A DNA stretch of 39,893 bases from Planctomycetota bacterium (GCA_026692665.1 JAPLOF010000005.1:1-39893), one strand, 5' to 3'; shown: positions 25,292 to 33,841, counted from the stretch's first letter. The notes: a model not told the origin generated them from the sequence alone. Numbers and translations: made by a program.

Positions 25292-26875
25292 ATGCTGTCC
25301 GCCGTCGGCCTCCTGTCCGTGCTCGCCCCGTTCCTCGAAGAGCCGCAGGTCCCGGCCCAGCAGCCGGTGGCCACGCAGCCGGTGGCCACGCAGCCTACGG
25401 ACCGGCCGGCTGGACAGGGGACGGTCCGTCCGGGCGAGGTCGCCCAGGATCCGGATCGGCTCCTCGGTCCCGACCGCGCGCTCGAGCTCACCCTCGACGG
25501 TGCCTACGAGCTGGCGCTCAAGCGCAACATCCAGTTGCAGCTCGCCGCGACGGACGCGCAGATCGCCGTGTACCGCGCGCGCGGATCGTGGGGCGCCTTC
25601 GACTGGGTGGTCGGCGCGCGCCTCGGCTACAGCGACGCGGAGTTCCAGCCGCAGAACGTGTTCGGCGGGGGCAGCGAGACGAACGAGGAGTACTCGCTCA
25701 ACCTGACGAAGCCGCTCTCCACCGGGGGCACGTTCCAGTTCGGGTTCGACTCGACGCGCAGCGACACGAACTCGGGCTTCAATGTGACCCCACAGGCCAC
25801 GACGGACGTCGTCTCGCTGAGCTACGTGCAGCCTCTCTTGCGCAACGGCTGGAGCGACTACGCCACCTCGACGCAGAAGCTGAGCGAACTGCAGGCGCAG
25901 CGATCGGACCAGGCGCTGCGATCGGCGCGGCAGCAGCTCCTTCTCGACGTCGCGAACGCCTACTGGGACCTCGTCGCGGCGCGCGAGCTGCTCGACGTCG
26001 CCGAGAAGAGCTTGGCACTCTCGCAGGCGCAGGTGGACCAGAACCGGCGCCGTCTCGATGCCGGACTCGGCACCGAGGTCGAAGTGCTGCAGGCGCAGGC
26101 CGACGTCGCGGTCCGCGAGGAACAGCGCCTCCTGCGCGAGTTCGACGTGCGCACGTCCGCGGACGCCCTGCGCAAGCTGCTGTTCCCTGGCACGGATGTG
26201 GCGCTCTGGGACACGGCCCTCGTGCCGGGGACGCCGCTGCCGACCGAAGCGCGCGCCGACGGAGTGCCAGCCTGGCCCGTCGCGATGCAGACCGCGATCT
26301 CGCGCCGGCCCGAGTTGCGCGAGCAACGCTCGCGGATCGACGAGGCCGAAGTGCGCCACCAGCAGACGCTGAGCGAGAAGAAGCCCCAGCTCGACCTGGA
26401 CCTGTCGGCCAACGGACAGGGCTTCTCGACGAGCGACGGCGACGCGCTGGACACAGCGTTCGGCTACGACTTCCCGACGTATCGTGCGAGCCTCGTGTTC
26501 GGCGTGCCCATCGGCAACACGACCGCGAAGTACGCCGAGAAGGCCGCCTGGGCCGAGATCCGCCGCGCGCGGCTCACCTACGACGAGCTCGAGACCTCGG
26601 TGGTGGCCGACGTGCGCGCCGCGGTCCGGAACGTGCTCTACGCGGTGGAATCGGTGCGCGCGACGCGCAAGAGCCTCGAGTTCGCGCAGCGCCAGCTGGC
26701 GGCGGAACAGGCGCGCTTCGCCGTCGACCAGTCGACGACCTTCCAGGTGCTCCAGTACCAGACGGACCTCGCCAGCGCGATGTCGAACGAGCGCCGCGCC
26801 CGCGTCGCGTTCGCTCGCAACCTGGTTCGATTGCAGGCGGCACAGGGCGTGCTGGGTGACGACCTCGGGTCCTGA
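25292..26875 (+). CDS. TolC family outer-membrane efflux protein
   Basis: This is a 527-residue protein. The N-terminus MLSAVGLLSVLAPFLEEP looks like a short signal peptide. A low-complexity linker (Gln/Pro/Thr-rich, with a repeated QPVAT) follows, then two OEP-type halves. The first starts at LTLDGAYELALKRNIQLQLA and contains WDLVAARELLDVAEKSLALS, a classic TolC helix. The second starts near VAMQTAISRRPELREQRSRI and includes a beta segment YDFPTYRASLVFGVPIGN, AEIRRARLTYDELE and VRNVLYAVESVRATRKSLEF. TolC-type trimers form the outer-membrane channel of tripartite exporters and type I secretion. No inner-membrane partner or adaptor is adjacent, although the two genes downstream encode probable lipoproteins on the same strand. 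The GTG at 25253 was rejected as start because it precedes the hydrophobic signal. Confidence 0.92.
   Translation: MLSAVGLLSVLAPFLEEPQVPAQQPVATQPVATQPTDRPAGQGTVRPGEVAQDPDRLLGPDRALELTLDGAYELALKRNIQLQLAATDAQIAVYRARGSWGAFDWVVGARLGYSDAEFQPQNVFGGGSETNEEYSLNLTKPLSTGGTFQFGFDSTRSDTNSGFNVTPQATTDVVSLSYVQPLLRNGWSDYATSTQKLSELQAQRSDQALRSARQQLLLDVANAYWDLVAARELLDVAEKSLALSQAQVDQNRRRLDAGLGTEVEVLQAQADVAVREEQRLLREFDVRTSADALRKLLFPGTDVALWDTALVPGTPLPTEARADGVPAWPVAMQTAISRRPELREQRSRIDEAEVRHQQTLSEKKPQLDLDLSANGQGFSTSDGDALDTAFGYDFPTYRASLVFGVPIGNTTAKYAEKAAWAEIRRARLTYDELETSVVADVRAAVRNVLYAVESVRATRKSLEFAQRQLAAEQARFAVDQSTTFQVLQYQTDLASAMSNERRARVAFARNLVRLQAAQGVLGDDLGS
25361..25390 (+). repeat. 15-base tandem repeat inside the TolC-like gene
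   Basis: CAGCCGGTGGCCACG occurs twice in a row and is followed by CAGCC from a third partial unit. It encodes QPVAT-QPVAT-QPT in the flexible linker after the signal peptide. Copy-number change here would keep the frame. Confidence 0.85.
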
Positions 26876-26893
26876 TCGGGCTCCGCACCCCGC

Positions 26894-28561
26894 ATGACCA
26901 CCGGCCGGATGCCCCACAGAGTCCTTCCCGGGGCCCGGGTCGCGCTCGTCGCGTGTGCGCTGCTGCTCCAGCCGGCGTGCGATCGTGCACCCGACTCGGC
27001 GGCCGGGCCGAGGACGCCGATCGGCTACGATTTCCATCAAGACGACCGTCTCGCGCAACTCTTGGGCGGATGCGAGCGCACGGAGCCCTTCACCGGGGAC
27101 ACGACCGACCTCCTCCCCACGCTCGTCGGCAAGCTCGCGGTCGCCGAATCCGTCGTGGCCTCCCGCGTGCGCGCCGACCTGATCGCGGCCGGGCCGGCGG
27201 CCGTTCCCGAATTGCGCCGCGCGTTCCAGCGCTGGTTCTCGGAACCGGGATGCGCGCCGCGCCTCCTGGCTCTACTCGACCTCGCCGGAGTCGCGCGCGG
27301 GCCCGAGGCGCGTGCGATGGGGCGCGAGGGGCTCGAGCATCCGTCCGAATCGGTGCGGACCGCGGCCGCGCGCGTGCTCTCCGCCACGGGGACGCCGGAG
27401 GACTACGACCCGCTCGCCGTCGGCGTCGCGCGCGGCGGCAACGAGTACGCAGGTCAGGCCGGTCTCGCGCTCGTCCGGTGCGATCCGGCGCGCGTCGTCC
27501 GCGAGTACGCGTCGTGGCTGGACGACCCGGGCTTCGCGCGGATCGTGGACCTGATCGCGCCCTCCGTGGCTCCGGTACTGCCGTCCGAGGCGCGCGAGAA
27601 GCTCCTCGCCGAGACGCGGTTGCCCGGAATCGCCCGCACGTGGCTCGTCGCGAGCAGCGCGGCCGCGGGGGACGCGGAGGCGTTGCGCGCTCTGCGCGCT
27701 GCCCTGGCCGATGCCAATTCGACGCTGCGGCAAGTCGCGGTGCAGGCCTCGATCGCGTCGGGGCTGGCGCACGAAGTGCTGGCTCTGGCGGGCAACGACG
27801 CCGATCCGACGCTGCGGACCGTCGCGCTGGAGGCGATCGCGGCGTTGCCCGACTCCCCTGAGCACCGCTCGCAGATCGCCGCCTCGCTGTCCGACGCCGA
27901 CGAGGGCGTGCGCCGCGCGGCCCTCGTCGCCCTGTGCACGCGCTCCGATCCGGCGGCGCTCGATCGCGCGATCGAGCTGCTCGCCGGGACGAACGACGAC
28001 GTCGCGCTGGCCCTGGCCGCCTTGCGCGCTGCACTCGCGCGCGACGAGGCGCTGGCGGAACGCGTCCTGGCCCGACTCGAGGACCTGCTGCAGGGCGGCG
28101 CGCGCTCGACCGGCTACGCGATCGAACGCGCCTTGGGACAGGTCCCGTTGGCGCGCGCGGCGGAGATCCTCGTCGAACGTGGGCGCCGGGCGACGGGCAC
28201 CATCCAGGACCTTCCGGCGCACCGCTGGTACGCGGTGCAGGCGGGCAACGCTGGCGCGGCAGGACGCGCCTGGATCCGCGCGCAGTGGGAGGTCGAGACG
28301 GACCCCGCGCGGCGGATGGACCTCCTGGTCGCGGGCGCGCAGGAGCAGAGTCCTGCGCTCGCCGAGTTCCTCGAGCGCGTCCTGGCTTCGGACCGCCCGA
28401 CCGATGCCGAACGGCTCCTGACGGCCGATCTCTACACGCGCAGCGTGCCCATCGCGGTCTCGGCCCCGGTGATGAAGCGCGCCGCCCTCGCCGTGGGGAC
28501 CCCCGAGTTGCGCCGGGCGTTCCACTGTCTGCAGTGGCGTTTCTACGGTCCGGAAGGCTGA
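26894..28561 (+). CDS. HEAT-repeat protein, putative lipoprotein
   Basis: This is a 555-residue protein. A basic start (MTTGRMPHRVLPGAR) is followed by a hydrophobic segment (VALVACALLLQPAC) ending in Cys28, a plausible but non-ideal lipobox. Most of the rest is a string of Ala/Leu-rich helical pairs of HEAT type: VPELRRAFQRWF, SVRTAAARVLSATG, TLRQVAVQASIASG, TLRTVALEAIAALPD, GVRRAALVALCTR. Such solenoids are protein-binding scaffolds. It lies 18 bases after the TolC-like gene and is followed by another large lipoprotein, so the three may form an envelope-located set. The binding partner is unknown. There is no Shine-Dalgarno site; the ATG at 26894 is the first suitable start. Confidence 0.8.
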   Translation: MTTGRMPHRVLPGARVALVACALLLQPACDRAPDSAAGPRTPIGYDFHQDDRLAQLLGGCERTEPFTGDTTDLLPTLVGKLAVAESVVASRVRADLIAAGPAAVPELRRAFQRWFSEPGCAPRLLALLDLAGVARGPEARAMGREGLEHPSESVRTAAARVLSATGTPEDYDPLAVGVARGGNEYAGQAGLALVRCDPARVVREYASWLDDPGFARIVDLIAPSVAPVLPSEAREKLLAETRLPGIARTWLVASSAAAGDAEALRALRAALADANSTLRQVAVQASIASGLAHEVLALAGNDADPTLRTVALEAIAALPDSPEHRSQIAASLSDADEGVRRAALVALCTRSDPAALDRAIELLAGTNDDVALALAALRAALARDEALAERVLARLEDLLQGGARSTGYAIERALGQVPLARAAEILVERGRRATGTIQDLPAHRWYAVQAGNAGAAGRAWIRAQWEVETDPARRMDLLVAGAQEQSPALAEFLERVLASDRPTDAERLLTADLYTRSVPIAVSAPVMKRAALAVGTPELRRAFHCLQWRFYGPEG

Positions 28562-28620
28562 TCGCACGCGCGTAGAGGGGGCTCGCGCGCCGAACGCCGG
28601 CCCGCCCGTTTGCATTCAGC

Positions 28621-28649
28621 TTGCGCGCCGCGAACGTCGCACTTACGGT
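28621..28649 (+). promoter_or_regulatory. Candidate promoter of the FG-GAP lipoprotein gene
   Basis: TTGCGC (28621-28626) and TACGGT (28644-28649) are separated by 17 bases. The predicted start near 28656 leaves a leader of about 65 bases that includes a GC hairpin. Confidence 0.45.
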
Positions 28650-28662
28650 GACTCGCGCAGCC

Positions 28663-28680
28663 GGCCCGGGCCCCCGGGCC
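28663..28680 (+). other. GC-rich hairpin in the leader of the FG-GAP gene
   Basis: GGCCCGG and CCGGGCC pair around a 4-base loop, 41 bases before the ATG at 28721. It may slow initiation or mark the end of the previous transcript. Confidence 0.4.
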
Positions 28681-28720
28681 CTCTTCCCGTCTGCGCCTTC
28701 CGGTCACGACCCGTCTCTCC

Positions 28721-31700
28721 ATGCCGCGATCCCGTGGCCCCGAGCCCTGCGCCCCCCTGTGCGCGAGCCTGCTCGCGCTCCTCGCGGCGTGTTCGGATCG
28801 AACGCCGGACACGCCCGGCGTCAAGCCGGCGGCTCCCGCGCCGGTGGCCGCGCCCGCGTTCGAGTCGGCCGCGGCGCGCCAGCCCCGCGCCTGGTTCCCG
28901 GGACGCGTCGGCAAGCTGCCGGCCTGGAGCGACGAGCTCCGCGCACGCCTCGATCCGCGCCGCGACGGCTGGGCCTCGGAAGCGACCTGCGTCCGCCTCG
29001 AGGCCGAGTGCGCGCGCGCTCTCGAGGCCGCGCTGCGCTCCGCGGCCGATCTCGCGCCGTTGCGCGCGCTCGGCACCGCAGAGCTGTCGATCCCGCGCGA
29101 ACTCCTGCCGTCCGCTCGCGCGACGCTCCTCGACGGCGGCGGTGTGCACGCCGAGGAAGCGCGCGTGTTTCCGGCAGCGGCGGACCTCGATTCCGCGCTC
29201 GCCGGCTGGCGCACCGCGCTGGCTGTCGGAGCCGATCCGCGTTGCGAGGTCGCGTTCGAGTCGTGGACGCAGAAGGCTCCCGGACGGTTCGAGGCCCGCA
29301 TCGCCGTGCGCGCCTCGGCCGCCGGCTCGACGCGCGTCCAGACGACGCTCGAACTCGATTCCTTCTGGACGCCGTTCGAAGGCGGCGCGCGGCTCGTGCA
29401 GGTCGAGCCGCGCTCCGCGACCGTCGTCGTCGTGGCGGCTCCGCTCGTCGTCGATGCGACCGAGGGAGCGCTGGTCCGCGAGCCCTGGTTCGCGAGCGAC
29501 CTCCTGATCGGGACGGACGCACGCCACGGGCGACGCGACCGGCTCGGCCTCGACCCGTTCCTCGGCATGCAGGGGATCGCGATCGGCGACGTCGATGGCG
29601 ACGGACTCGAGGACGTGTACGTCTGCCAGTCCACCGGTCTGCCGAACCGCCTCCTGCGTCATGCCGCGGACGGCACGGCGCACGACGTGGCCCTCGAAGC
29701 GGGTGTCGCATTCCTCGACGGCTCCTCCGCGGCGCTCTTCGCCGACCTCGACGGCGATGGCGACGAGGACCTCGGTGTCGCGACCGGCAACGTCCTGCTC
29801 CTGGCCTGGAACGACGGTCACGGGCGCTTCCCGGAGGGATCGGTCCTGCGCGCGCCGGACGCGCCCGAGATCTACTCCGTCGCCGCGGCCGACGTGGATC
29901 TGGACGGCGACCTGGACCTCTACGCCTGCCGCTACGTCGAGGGCGGCGTGATCGGCGGCGCGCCCGCGCCGTACCACGACGCCCACAACGGGGCGAAGAA
30001 CCTCTTCTGGCGCAACGAAGGCTCGCGGAACTTCCGCGAGTGCGCGACGGAGGTCGGTCTCGACGCCGGCAACGATCGCTTCTCGCTCGCGGCCGTGTTC
30101 GAGGACTTCGACGACGACGGCGACGCGGATCTCTACGTCACGAACGACTTCGGCCGCAACAACCTCTACGTGAACGCTGCGGGTCACTTCACCGACGTGG
30201 CCGCTTCGGCGGGCGCGGAGGACATCGCCGCGAGCATGGGCGCCGCGGTGGGCGACGTCGACCAGGACGGCGACCTCGACCTCTACGTGACGAACATGGA
30301 GAGCCCCACCGGATCCCGCATCGCGCGGGACGAGCGCTTCCTGCCGCAGCGGCCGGCCGATCGACCGGCCTACGTCCGCCATGCGCGCGGCAACTCGCTC
30401 CTCCGCTGCGAGAGTCCGCTGCGCTTCTCCGACGCCCTCGAATCGAGCGGCGCGCGGCGCGGCGGGTGGGCGTGGGGCTCGACGTTCACCGACTGGAACG
30501 CGGACGGGCTGCCCGACGTGTTCGTGCCCAATGGATTCGTGAGCGGGTCACGCGTCGAGGACCTGGAGAGCTTCTTCTGGCGGGTCCTGATCGCGGCGAC
30601 GCCGACCGCGCCGCCCCCGACCGAGAAGTACCTGCAGGCCTGGCAGTTCCTGCGCCAACTGACGCTCGTCGAGGGATTCTCGTGGAACGGCAACGAGCCC
30701 GACGACGCCTACCTCAACGTGGGCGACGGACGATTCGTCGATGCGTCACGCGCGTTGGGTCTCGACTTCACCGGCGACAGCCGCAGCGCGGTGCGCTGCG
30801 ACTGGGACGGCGACCAGCGCGAGGACCTGTGGGTCGGCGCGCGCACGGGTCCGCGTCTGCGCCTGTTGCTCGCCGCGGGACCCACCGAGAACCAGGGGGT
30901 CACGTTCGAGCTCGTCGGCACGCGCTCGAATCGCCAGGGGATCGGCGCGACCGTCCTCGTCGAGGCCGGAGGCCGCACGCTGCGCGGCTCGGCGCGCGTC
31001 GGCGATGGGTACCTCTCGAGCTCGTCGAAGCGCATCGTGATCGCGCTCGGGAGCGCCCAACGGATCGACGCCGTGCGCGTGCGTTGGCCGGGTGGCAAGC
31101 TCGAGGAGTTCGCCGGTGTGGAACCCGGGTCGCGCTGGCGCCTCGTCGAAGGCCAAGGCCAAGGCCGGGCCGAGCTCGTCGCGACGACGCGCGGTCGACC
31201 GGCGAGCCGACCGAGTCCGTGGATCCCGGCACCCGCACCGGGCGTCGGGCGCATCGTGCTCGACGACCGGCTGCCGATCGGTGTCTTCGAACTCGCCGAC
31301 CTGGCGGGGAAGTCGCAGCGCGTCGAGACCTTCGCCGGGCGCGCGCTCGTCGTCGCGGTGGGGCGTGCGGCGGACCCGGAGACGGCGGCCCTCTGCGATG
31401 CGCTCGCCGCGCACCGTACCGAGCTCGAGGCGTCCGGCATCGCGACGTGGGCGCTCGCGATCGCGGAACCGGGACAGGAGCCGGCGGCTCGCGAGGTGCT
31501 CGAGGGCCACGGTCAGCGCGGCCGCTGCGGCCTGCTGGATGCGCGCGCGTCGCAGGCCCTCGAAGTCCTGCTCGTGGAGGTCCTGGGACCGTTCGAGAAG
31601 ATCCCGCTGCCGATGGTCCTCGTGATCGACCGCGGGGGATCGCTGGCGCTCGTGCGCTGCGGCCCGGTTCGAGACGATGCGCTCCTCGCGGACGCACGCG

Positions 31701-31876
31701 CCGTCGCGCGCCTCGCCCCGGAGAGGCGCGGCACGGAAGCGCTGGTGGGGGGCGGTCGCTGGGCGCGCGTGCCCGAGCGCGCGCTGGGCAGCGTGGCCGA
31801 CGTCTTCGACCGCCTGGGTCGCCCGGATTGGGCCGCCTGGTACCGGGAGAGGGCGCGGACTCGCACCGGCCGCTGA
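28721..31876 (+). CDS. FG-GAP/VCBS repeat lipoprotein with ASPIC/UnbV domain and thioredoxin-like C-terminus
   Basis: This is a 1,051-residue protein. The lipobox LLAAC (ending at Cys24) after a short hydrophobic stretch marks it as a lipoprotein. An Ala/Arg-rich region (about 25-270) is followed by a beta-propeller-type series of Ca-binding loops: GDVDGDGLED, ADLDGDGDED, ADVDLDGDLD, EDFDDDGDAD, GDVDQDGDLD, TDWNADGLPD and CDWDGDQRED. The ASPIC/UnbV domain (about 733-810) contains NRQGIGATV, GDGYLSSSSKRIVIALG and VRWPGGKLEEF. The last about 200 residues (from LPIGVFELADLAGKSQRVETFAGRA) look like a peroxiredoxin/TlpA-type fold but have no CxxC; the only Cys near that place is in AALCDAL. The protein is probably an envelope adhesion or scaffold protein. 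It converges with the next gene with only 10 bases between stops. Confidence 0.9.
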   Translation: MPRSRGPEPCAPLCASLLALLAACSDRTPDTPGVKPAAPAPVAAPAFESAAARQPRAWFPGRVGKLPAWSDELRARLDPRRDGWASEATCVRLEAECARALEAALRSAADLAPLRALGTAELSIPRELLPSARATLLDGGGVHAEEARVFPAAADLDSALAGWRTALAVGADPRCEVAFESWTQKAPGRFEARIAVRASAAGSTRVQTTLELDSFWTPFEGGARLVQVEPRSATVVVVAAPLVVDATEGALVREPWFASDLLIGTDARHGRRDRLGLDPFLGMQGIAIGDVDGDGLEDVYVCQSTGLPNRLLRHAADGTAHDVALEAGVAFLDGSSAALFADLDGDGDEDLGVATGNVLLLAWNDGHGRFPEGSVLRAPDAPEIYSVAAADVDLDGDLDLYACRYVEGGVIGGAPAPYHDAHNGAKNLFWRNEGSRNFRECATEVGLDAGNDRFSLAAVFEDFDDDGDADLYVTNDFGRNNLYVNAAGHFTDVAASAGAEDIAASMGAAVGDVDQDGDLDLYVTNMESPTGSRIARDERFLPQRPADRPAYVRHARGNSLLRCESPLRFSDALESSGARRGGWAWGSTFTDWNADGLPDVFVPNGFVSGSRVEDLESFFWRVLIAATPTAPPPTEKYLQAWQFLRQLTLVEGFSWNGNEPDDAYLNVGDGRFVDASRALGLDFTGDSRSAVRCDWDGDQREDLWVGARTGPRLRLLLAAGPTENQGVTFELVGTRSNRQGIGATVLVEAGGRTLRGSARVGDGYLSSSSKRIVIALGSAQRIDAVRVRWPGGKLEEFAGVEPGSRWRLVEGQGQGRAELVATTRGRPASRPSPWIPAPAPGVGRIVLDDRLPIGVFELADLAGKSQRVETFAGRALVVAVGRAADPETAALCDALAAHRTELEASGIATWALAIAEPGQEPAAREVLEGHGQRGRCGLLDARASQALEVLLVEVLGPFEKIPLPMVLVIDRGGSLALVRCGPVRDDALLADARAVARLAPERRGTEALVGGGRWARVPERALGSVADVFDRLGRPDWAAWYRERARTRTGR

Positions 31877-31886
31877 CTGCCTTGAA

Positions 31887-32495
31887 TCAGCGCCGCGGCA
31901 TCGGAACCCAGCCGTCGCCCGCCAGGACGTCGGCGGCCTGCGGCGGGGCCTCGGGGCCGCTGAACCGTCCGTCGCCGTTGCGGTAGCCCTGGATGCCGCG
32001 CCGCGGCGTCCAAATGAAGGCCCCGCGCCCGGTTTGCCCGTGATCCCAGGGCCAGGCGCGCAGCATCGGTTCGCCGGTCCCGAGCGCCGAGACGTCGAAG
32101 AGGTACCCGTGCCGGCGCAGGCGCCCGTCCGAGAGCATCTCGAGGTCCTCGAGGCGCCGGTGCAGGACGCGGTCCCGGCCCGCGAGCTCCGCCAGGCTGG
32201 CCTGCTGGCCCGCGGCATCGAGGCCGGCTCCGGCGGCCGGTTCGGCCGAAAGGACGCGCAGCATCCGCAGCGCATCCCGCTCGTTCTCGCGCAGGCCGAA
32301 GCCGCGCAGGACGGGCAAGGTGACGAGGACCACGACGACCCCGATCGCGCCCAGCGTGAGTCGGTCGACCCACGACAACGTGCGAATCGTGGTGTTGGCC
32401 GACGTCCCGGTCGAGCGCGTCGGCGCGGGAGCGGTGGACACGTGGCTGGTGGCGGCGGCTGTGGCGATGGCGCTCGGATCGAACTGCGTGGACAT
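31887..32495 (-). CDS. Membrane-anchored protein of unknown function, possibly pilin-like
   Basis: This is a 202-residue protein. A Ser/Thr/Ala-rich N-terminus (about 40 residues) precedes one strong membrane segment (LTLGAIGVVVVLVTLPVLRG, about 46-65). A helix follows (RENERDALRMLRVLSAE, about 69-85), then a small globular part with RRHGYLFDVSALGTGEPMLR and GAFIWTPRRGIQGYRNGDG. A hydrophobic helix followed by a charged helix and a small C-terminal domain is also the plan of type IV pilins and pseudopilins, and GYLF.....W....GR.AF.W....G....G resembles some prepilin-like proteins. No prepilin peptidase motif is visible, so this remains a guess. The gene is divergent from the CCA-adding-enzyme gene across a 56-base region with an 18-base palindrome. 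Confidence 0.68.
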   Translation of the reverse strand: MSTQFDPSAIATAAATSHVSTAPAPTRSTGTSANTTIRTLSWVDRLTLGAIGVVVVLVTLPVLRGFGLRENERDALRMLRVLSAEPAAGAGLDAAGQQASLAELAGRDRVLHRRLEDLEMLSDGRLRRHGYLFDVSALGTGEPMLRAWPWDHGQTGRGAFIWTPRRGIQGYRNGDGRFSGPEAPPQAADVLAGDGWVPMPRR

Positions 32496-32507
32496 GTTCC
32501 CCCCGGA

Positions 32508-32525
32508 TGTCCGGCGCGCCGGACA
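32508..32525. promoter_or_regulatory. Perfect 18-base palindrome between divergent genes
   Basis: TGTCCGGCGCGCCGGACA is a perfect palindrome centred between the starts of the divergent genes at 32495 and 32552. Its right half covers the position expected for the -35 of the CCA gene. It is a good operator candidate, although a fold-back structure is also possible. Confidence 0.5.
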
Positions 32526-32538
32526 CCCGTCCCGGCGC

Positions 32539-32544
32539 TAGGCT
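32539..32544 (+). promoter_or_regulatory. cca: Candidate -10 element of the CCA-adding-enzyme gene (leaderless start)
   Basis: TAGGCT lies exactly 7 bases before the ATG at 32552, the same spacing as at aroA and galE. There is no Shine-Dalgarno site. Confidence 0.5.
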
Positions 32545-32551
32545 GCACTCC

Positions 32552-33805
32552 ATGTCCCGACGAGCCTCGATGCAAGAGCTTTCGCCCGATCTCGCGCGCG
32601 CGGCGCGCGCGATCGCCGAACGGGTCGCTTCCGTGGGAGCGCGCGCCTGGATCGTCGGCGGCGCGCCGCGCGATCTCGTGCTCGGACTCCGGCCGCACGA
32701 GGTCGACATGGCGTCGAGCGCCGACCCCGATCGGATCCAGGCGCTCTTCCCGCGCACGACGCCGCTCGGCCGCGCGTTCGGGACCGTCATCCTCCACGTC
32801 GAGGGCGCCGACGTGGAGCACACGACCTTCCGCACCGAATCCGGATACGCCGACGCGCGGCGGCCCGACGAGGTGCGCTTCGGCGCCACCGTCGAGGAGG
32901 ACGCACGCCGACGCGACTTCACGTGCAACGCCATCTACCTCGATCCCCTGAACGACGAGGTGCGCGATCCGGAGAACGGGCTCCTCGACCTCGCGCGACG
33001 CAGGCTCGCCTGTGTCGGCGACGCGCGCGAGCGCTTTCGCGAGGACGCGCTGCGCCCGCTGCGCATGGCGCGCTTCGCCGGAGGGCTGGCGCTCGAACCG
33101 ACGGAGGAGACCGCCGCCGCGGCGCGGATGGAGGCCGACGGGCTCCGACGCGTCAGCCGGGAACGCGTGCTGCGCGAACTCTCCGGCATGTTCCGGCGGC
33201 CGGGTGCGGGCACGTGCGCGGACTGGATGGAGCGCTGCGGCCTCCTCGAGCCCGCCCTGCCGGGATTCGGCCAGCTCGGCGGGGGACCGCGGCGGCTCCT
33301 CGCCATCGCGGCTCTCCCGGAGCCCGCCGGGACCGAGCGCGGCCTGGCCGTGCTGCTCGGTCCGGCGCCGGAGGCCCTCGGCGAGGTCGAGGTGTCCCGC
33401 GGCCTGCTCGCGGCGCTCCGCACCTCGCGCCTGACGAGCACGTGCGTCGAGGACGCCTGGCGCATCGCCGCGGAGATGCGCGCCGATCCGGCGCCGGTCC
33501 GCTCCACGCGCGTGCGCTGGATGCGCCGGCCGGGGTTCGACGTGGCGGTCGACTGGCTCGCGGCCTGGGCGCGCGCCGACGGGGTCGATCGCGACCGCTG
33601 GACGCGATTCGCCGGCGAACGCGCGGCCCTCACGCCGGGGGAGATCGAGCCCGCGCGCCTGCTCGAAGCCGCGGACCTGGCACGCCGAGGAATCGTCCCC
33701 GGTCCGCGCTACGGAGAGGTGCTGCGCGCGCTCGAGACGGAGCAGCTCGACGGGCGCGTGAGCACGCGCGACGAGGCGCTGGCCTGGCTGGCGCGGCAGC
33801 CCTAA
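32552..33805 (+). CDS. cca: CCA tRNA nucleotidyltransferase / poly(A) polymerase family (class II)
   Basis: This 417-residue protein is close to the usual 400-450. The class II head domain is clear: AWIVGGAPRDLVLG (32-45), the catalytic acidic pair in HEVDMASSADPD (49-60), DARRRDFTCNAIYLD (117-131) and the RNA-binding EDALRPLRMARF (164-175). The first carboxylate of the DxD motif is Glu (E50-V-D52), which is unusual. The enzyme would add or repair the 3' CCA of tRNA, or with related specificity add only A or CC. The single gene does not tell which. The start at 32552 (MSRRASMQEL) is favoured over the in-frame codon at 32507 because of the -10 spacing; an ATG at 32570 is possible. It converges with the ubiA-like gene. 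Confidence 0.9.
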   Translation: MSRRASMQELSPDLARAARAIAERVASVGARAWIVGGAPRDLVLGLRPHEVDMASSADPDRIQALFPRTTPLGRAFGTVILHVEGADVEHTTFRTESGYADARRPDEVRFGATVEEDARRRDFTCNAIYLDPLNDEVRDPENGLLDLARRRLACVGDARERFREDALRPLRMARFAGGLALEPTEETAAAARMEADGLRRVSRERVLRELSGMFRRPGAGTCADWMERCGLLEPALPGFGQLGGGPRRLLAIAALPEPAGTERGLAVLLGPAPEALGEVEVSRGLLAALRTSRLTSTCVEDAWRIAAEMRADPAPVRSTRVRWMRRPGFDVAVDWLAAWARADGVDRDRWTRFAGERAALTPGEIEPARLLEAADLARRGIVPGPRYGEVLRALETEQLDGRVSTRDEALAWLARQP

Positions 33806-33820
33806 CGGGTTGATTCCGCG

Positions 33821-33841
33821 GCCCGCCTCGCGTGCGCGGGC
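33821..33841. terminator. Possible bidirectional terminator hairpin
   Basis: GCCCGC and GCGGGC form a 6-base stem around a 9-base loop in the 35-base gap between two convergent genes, reaching the stop codon of the UbiA-family gene. It is a weak candidate. Confidence 0.3.
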
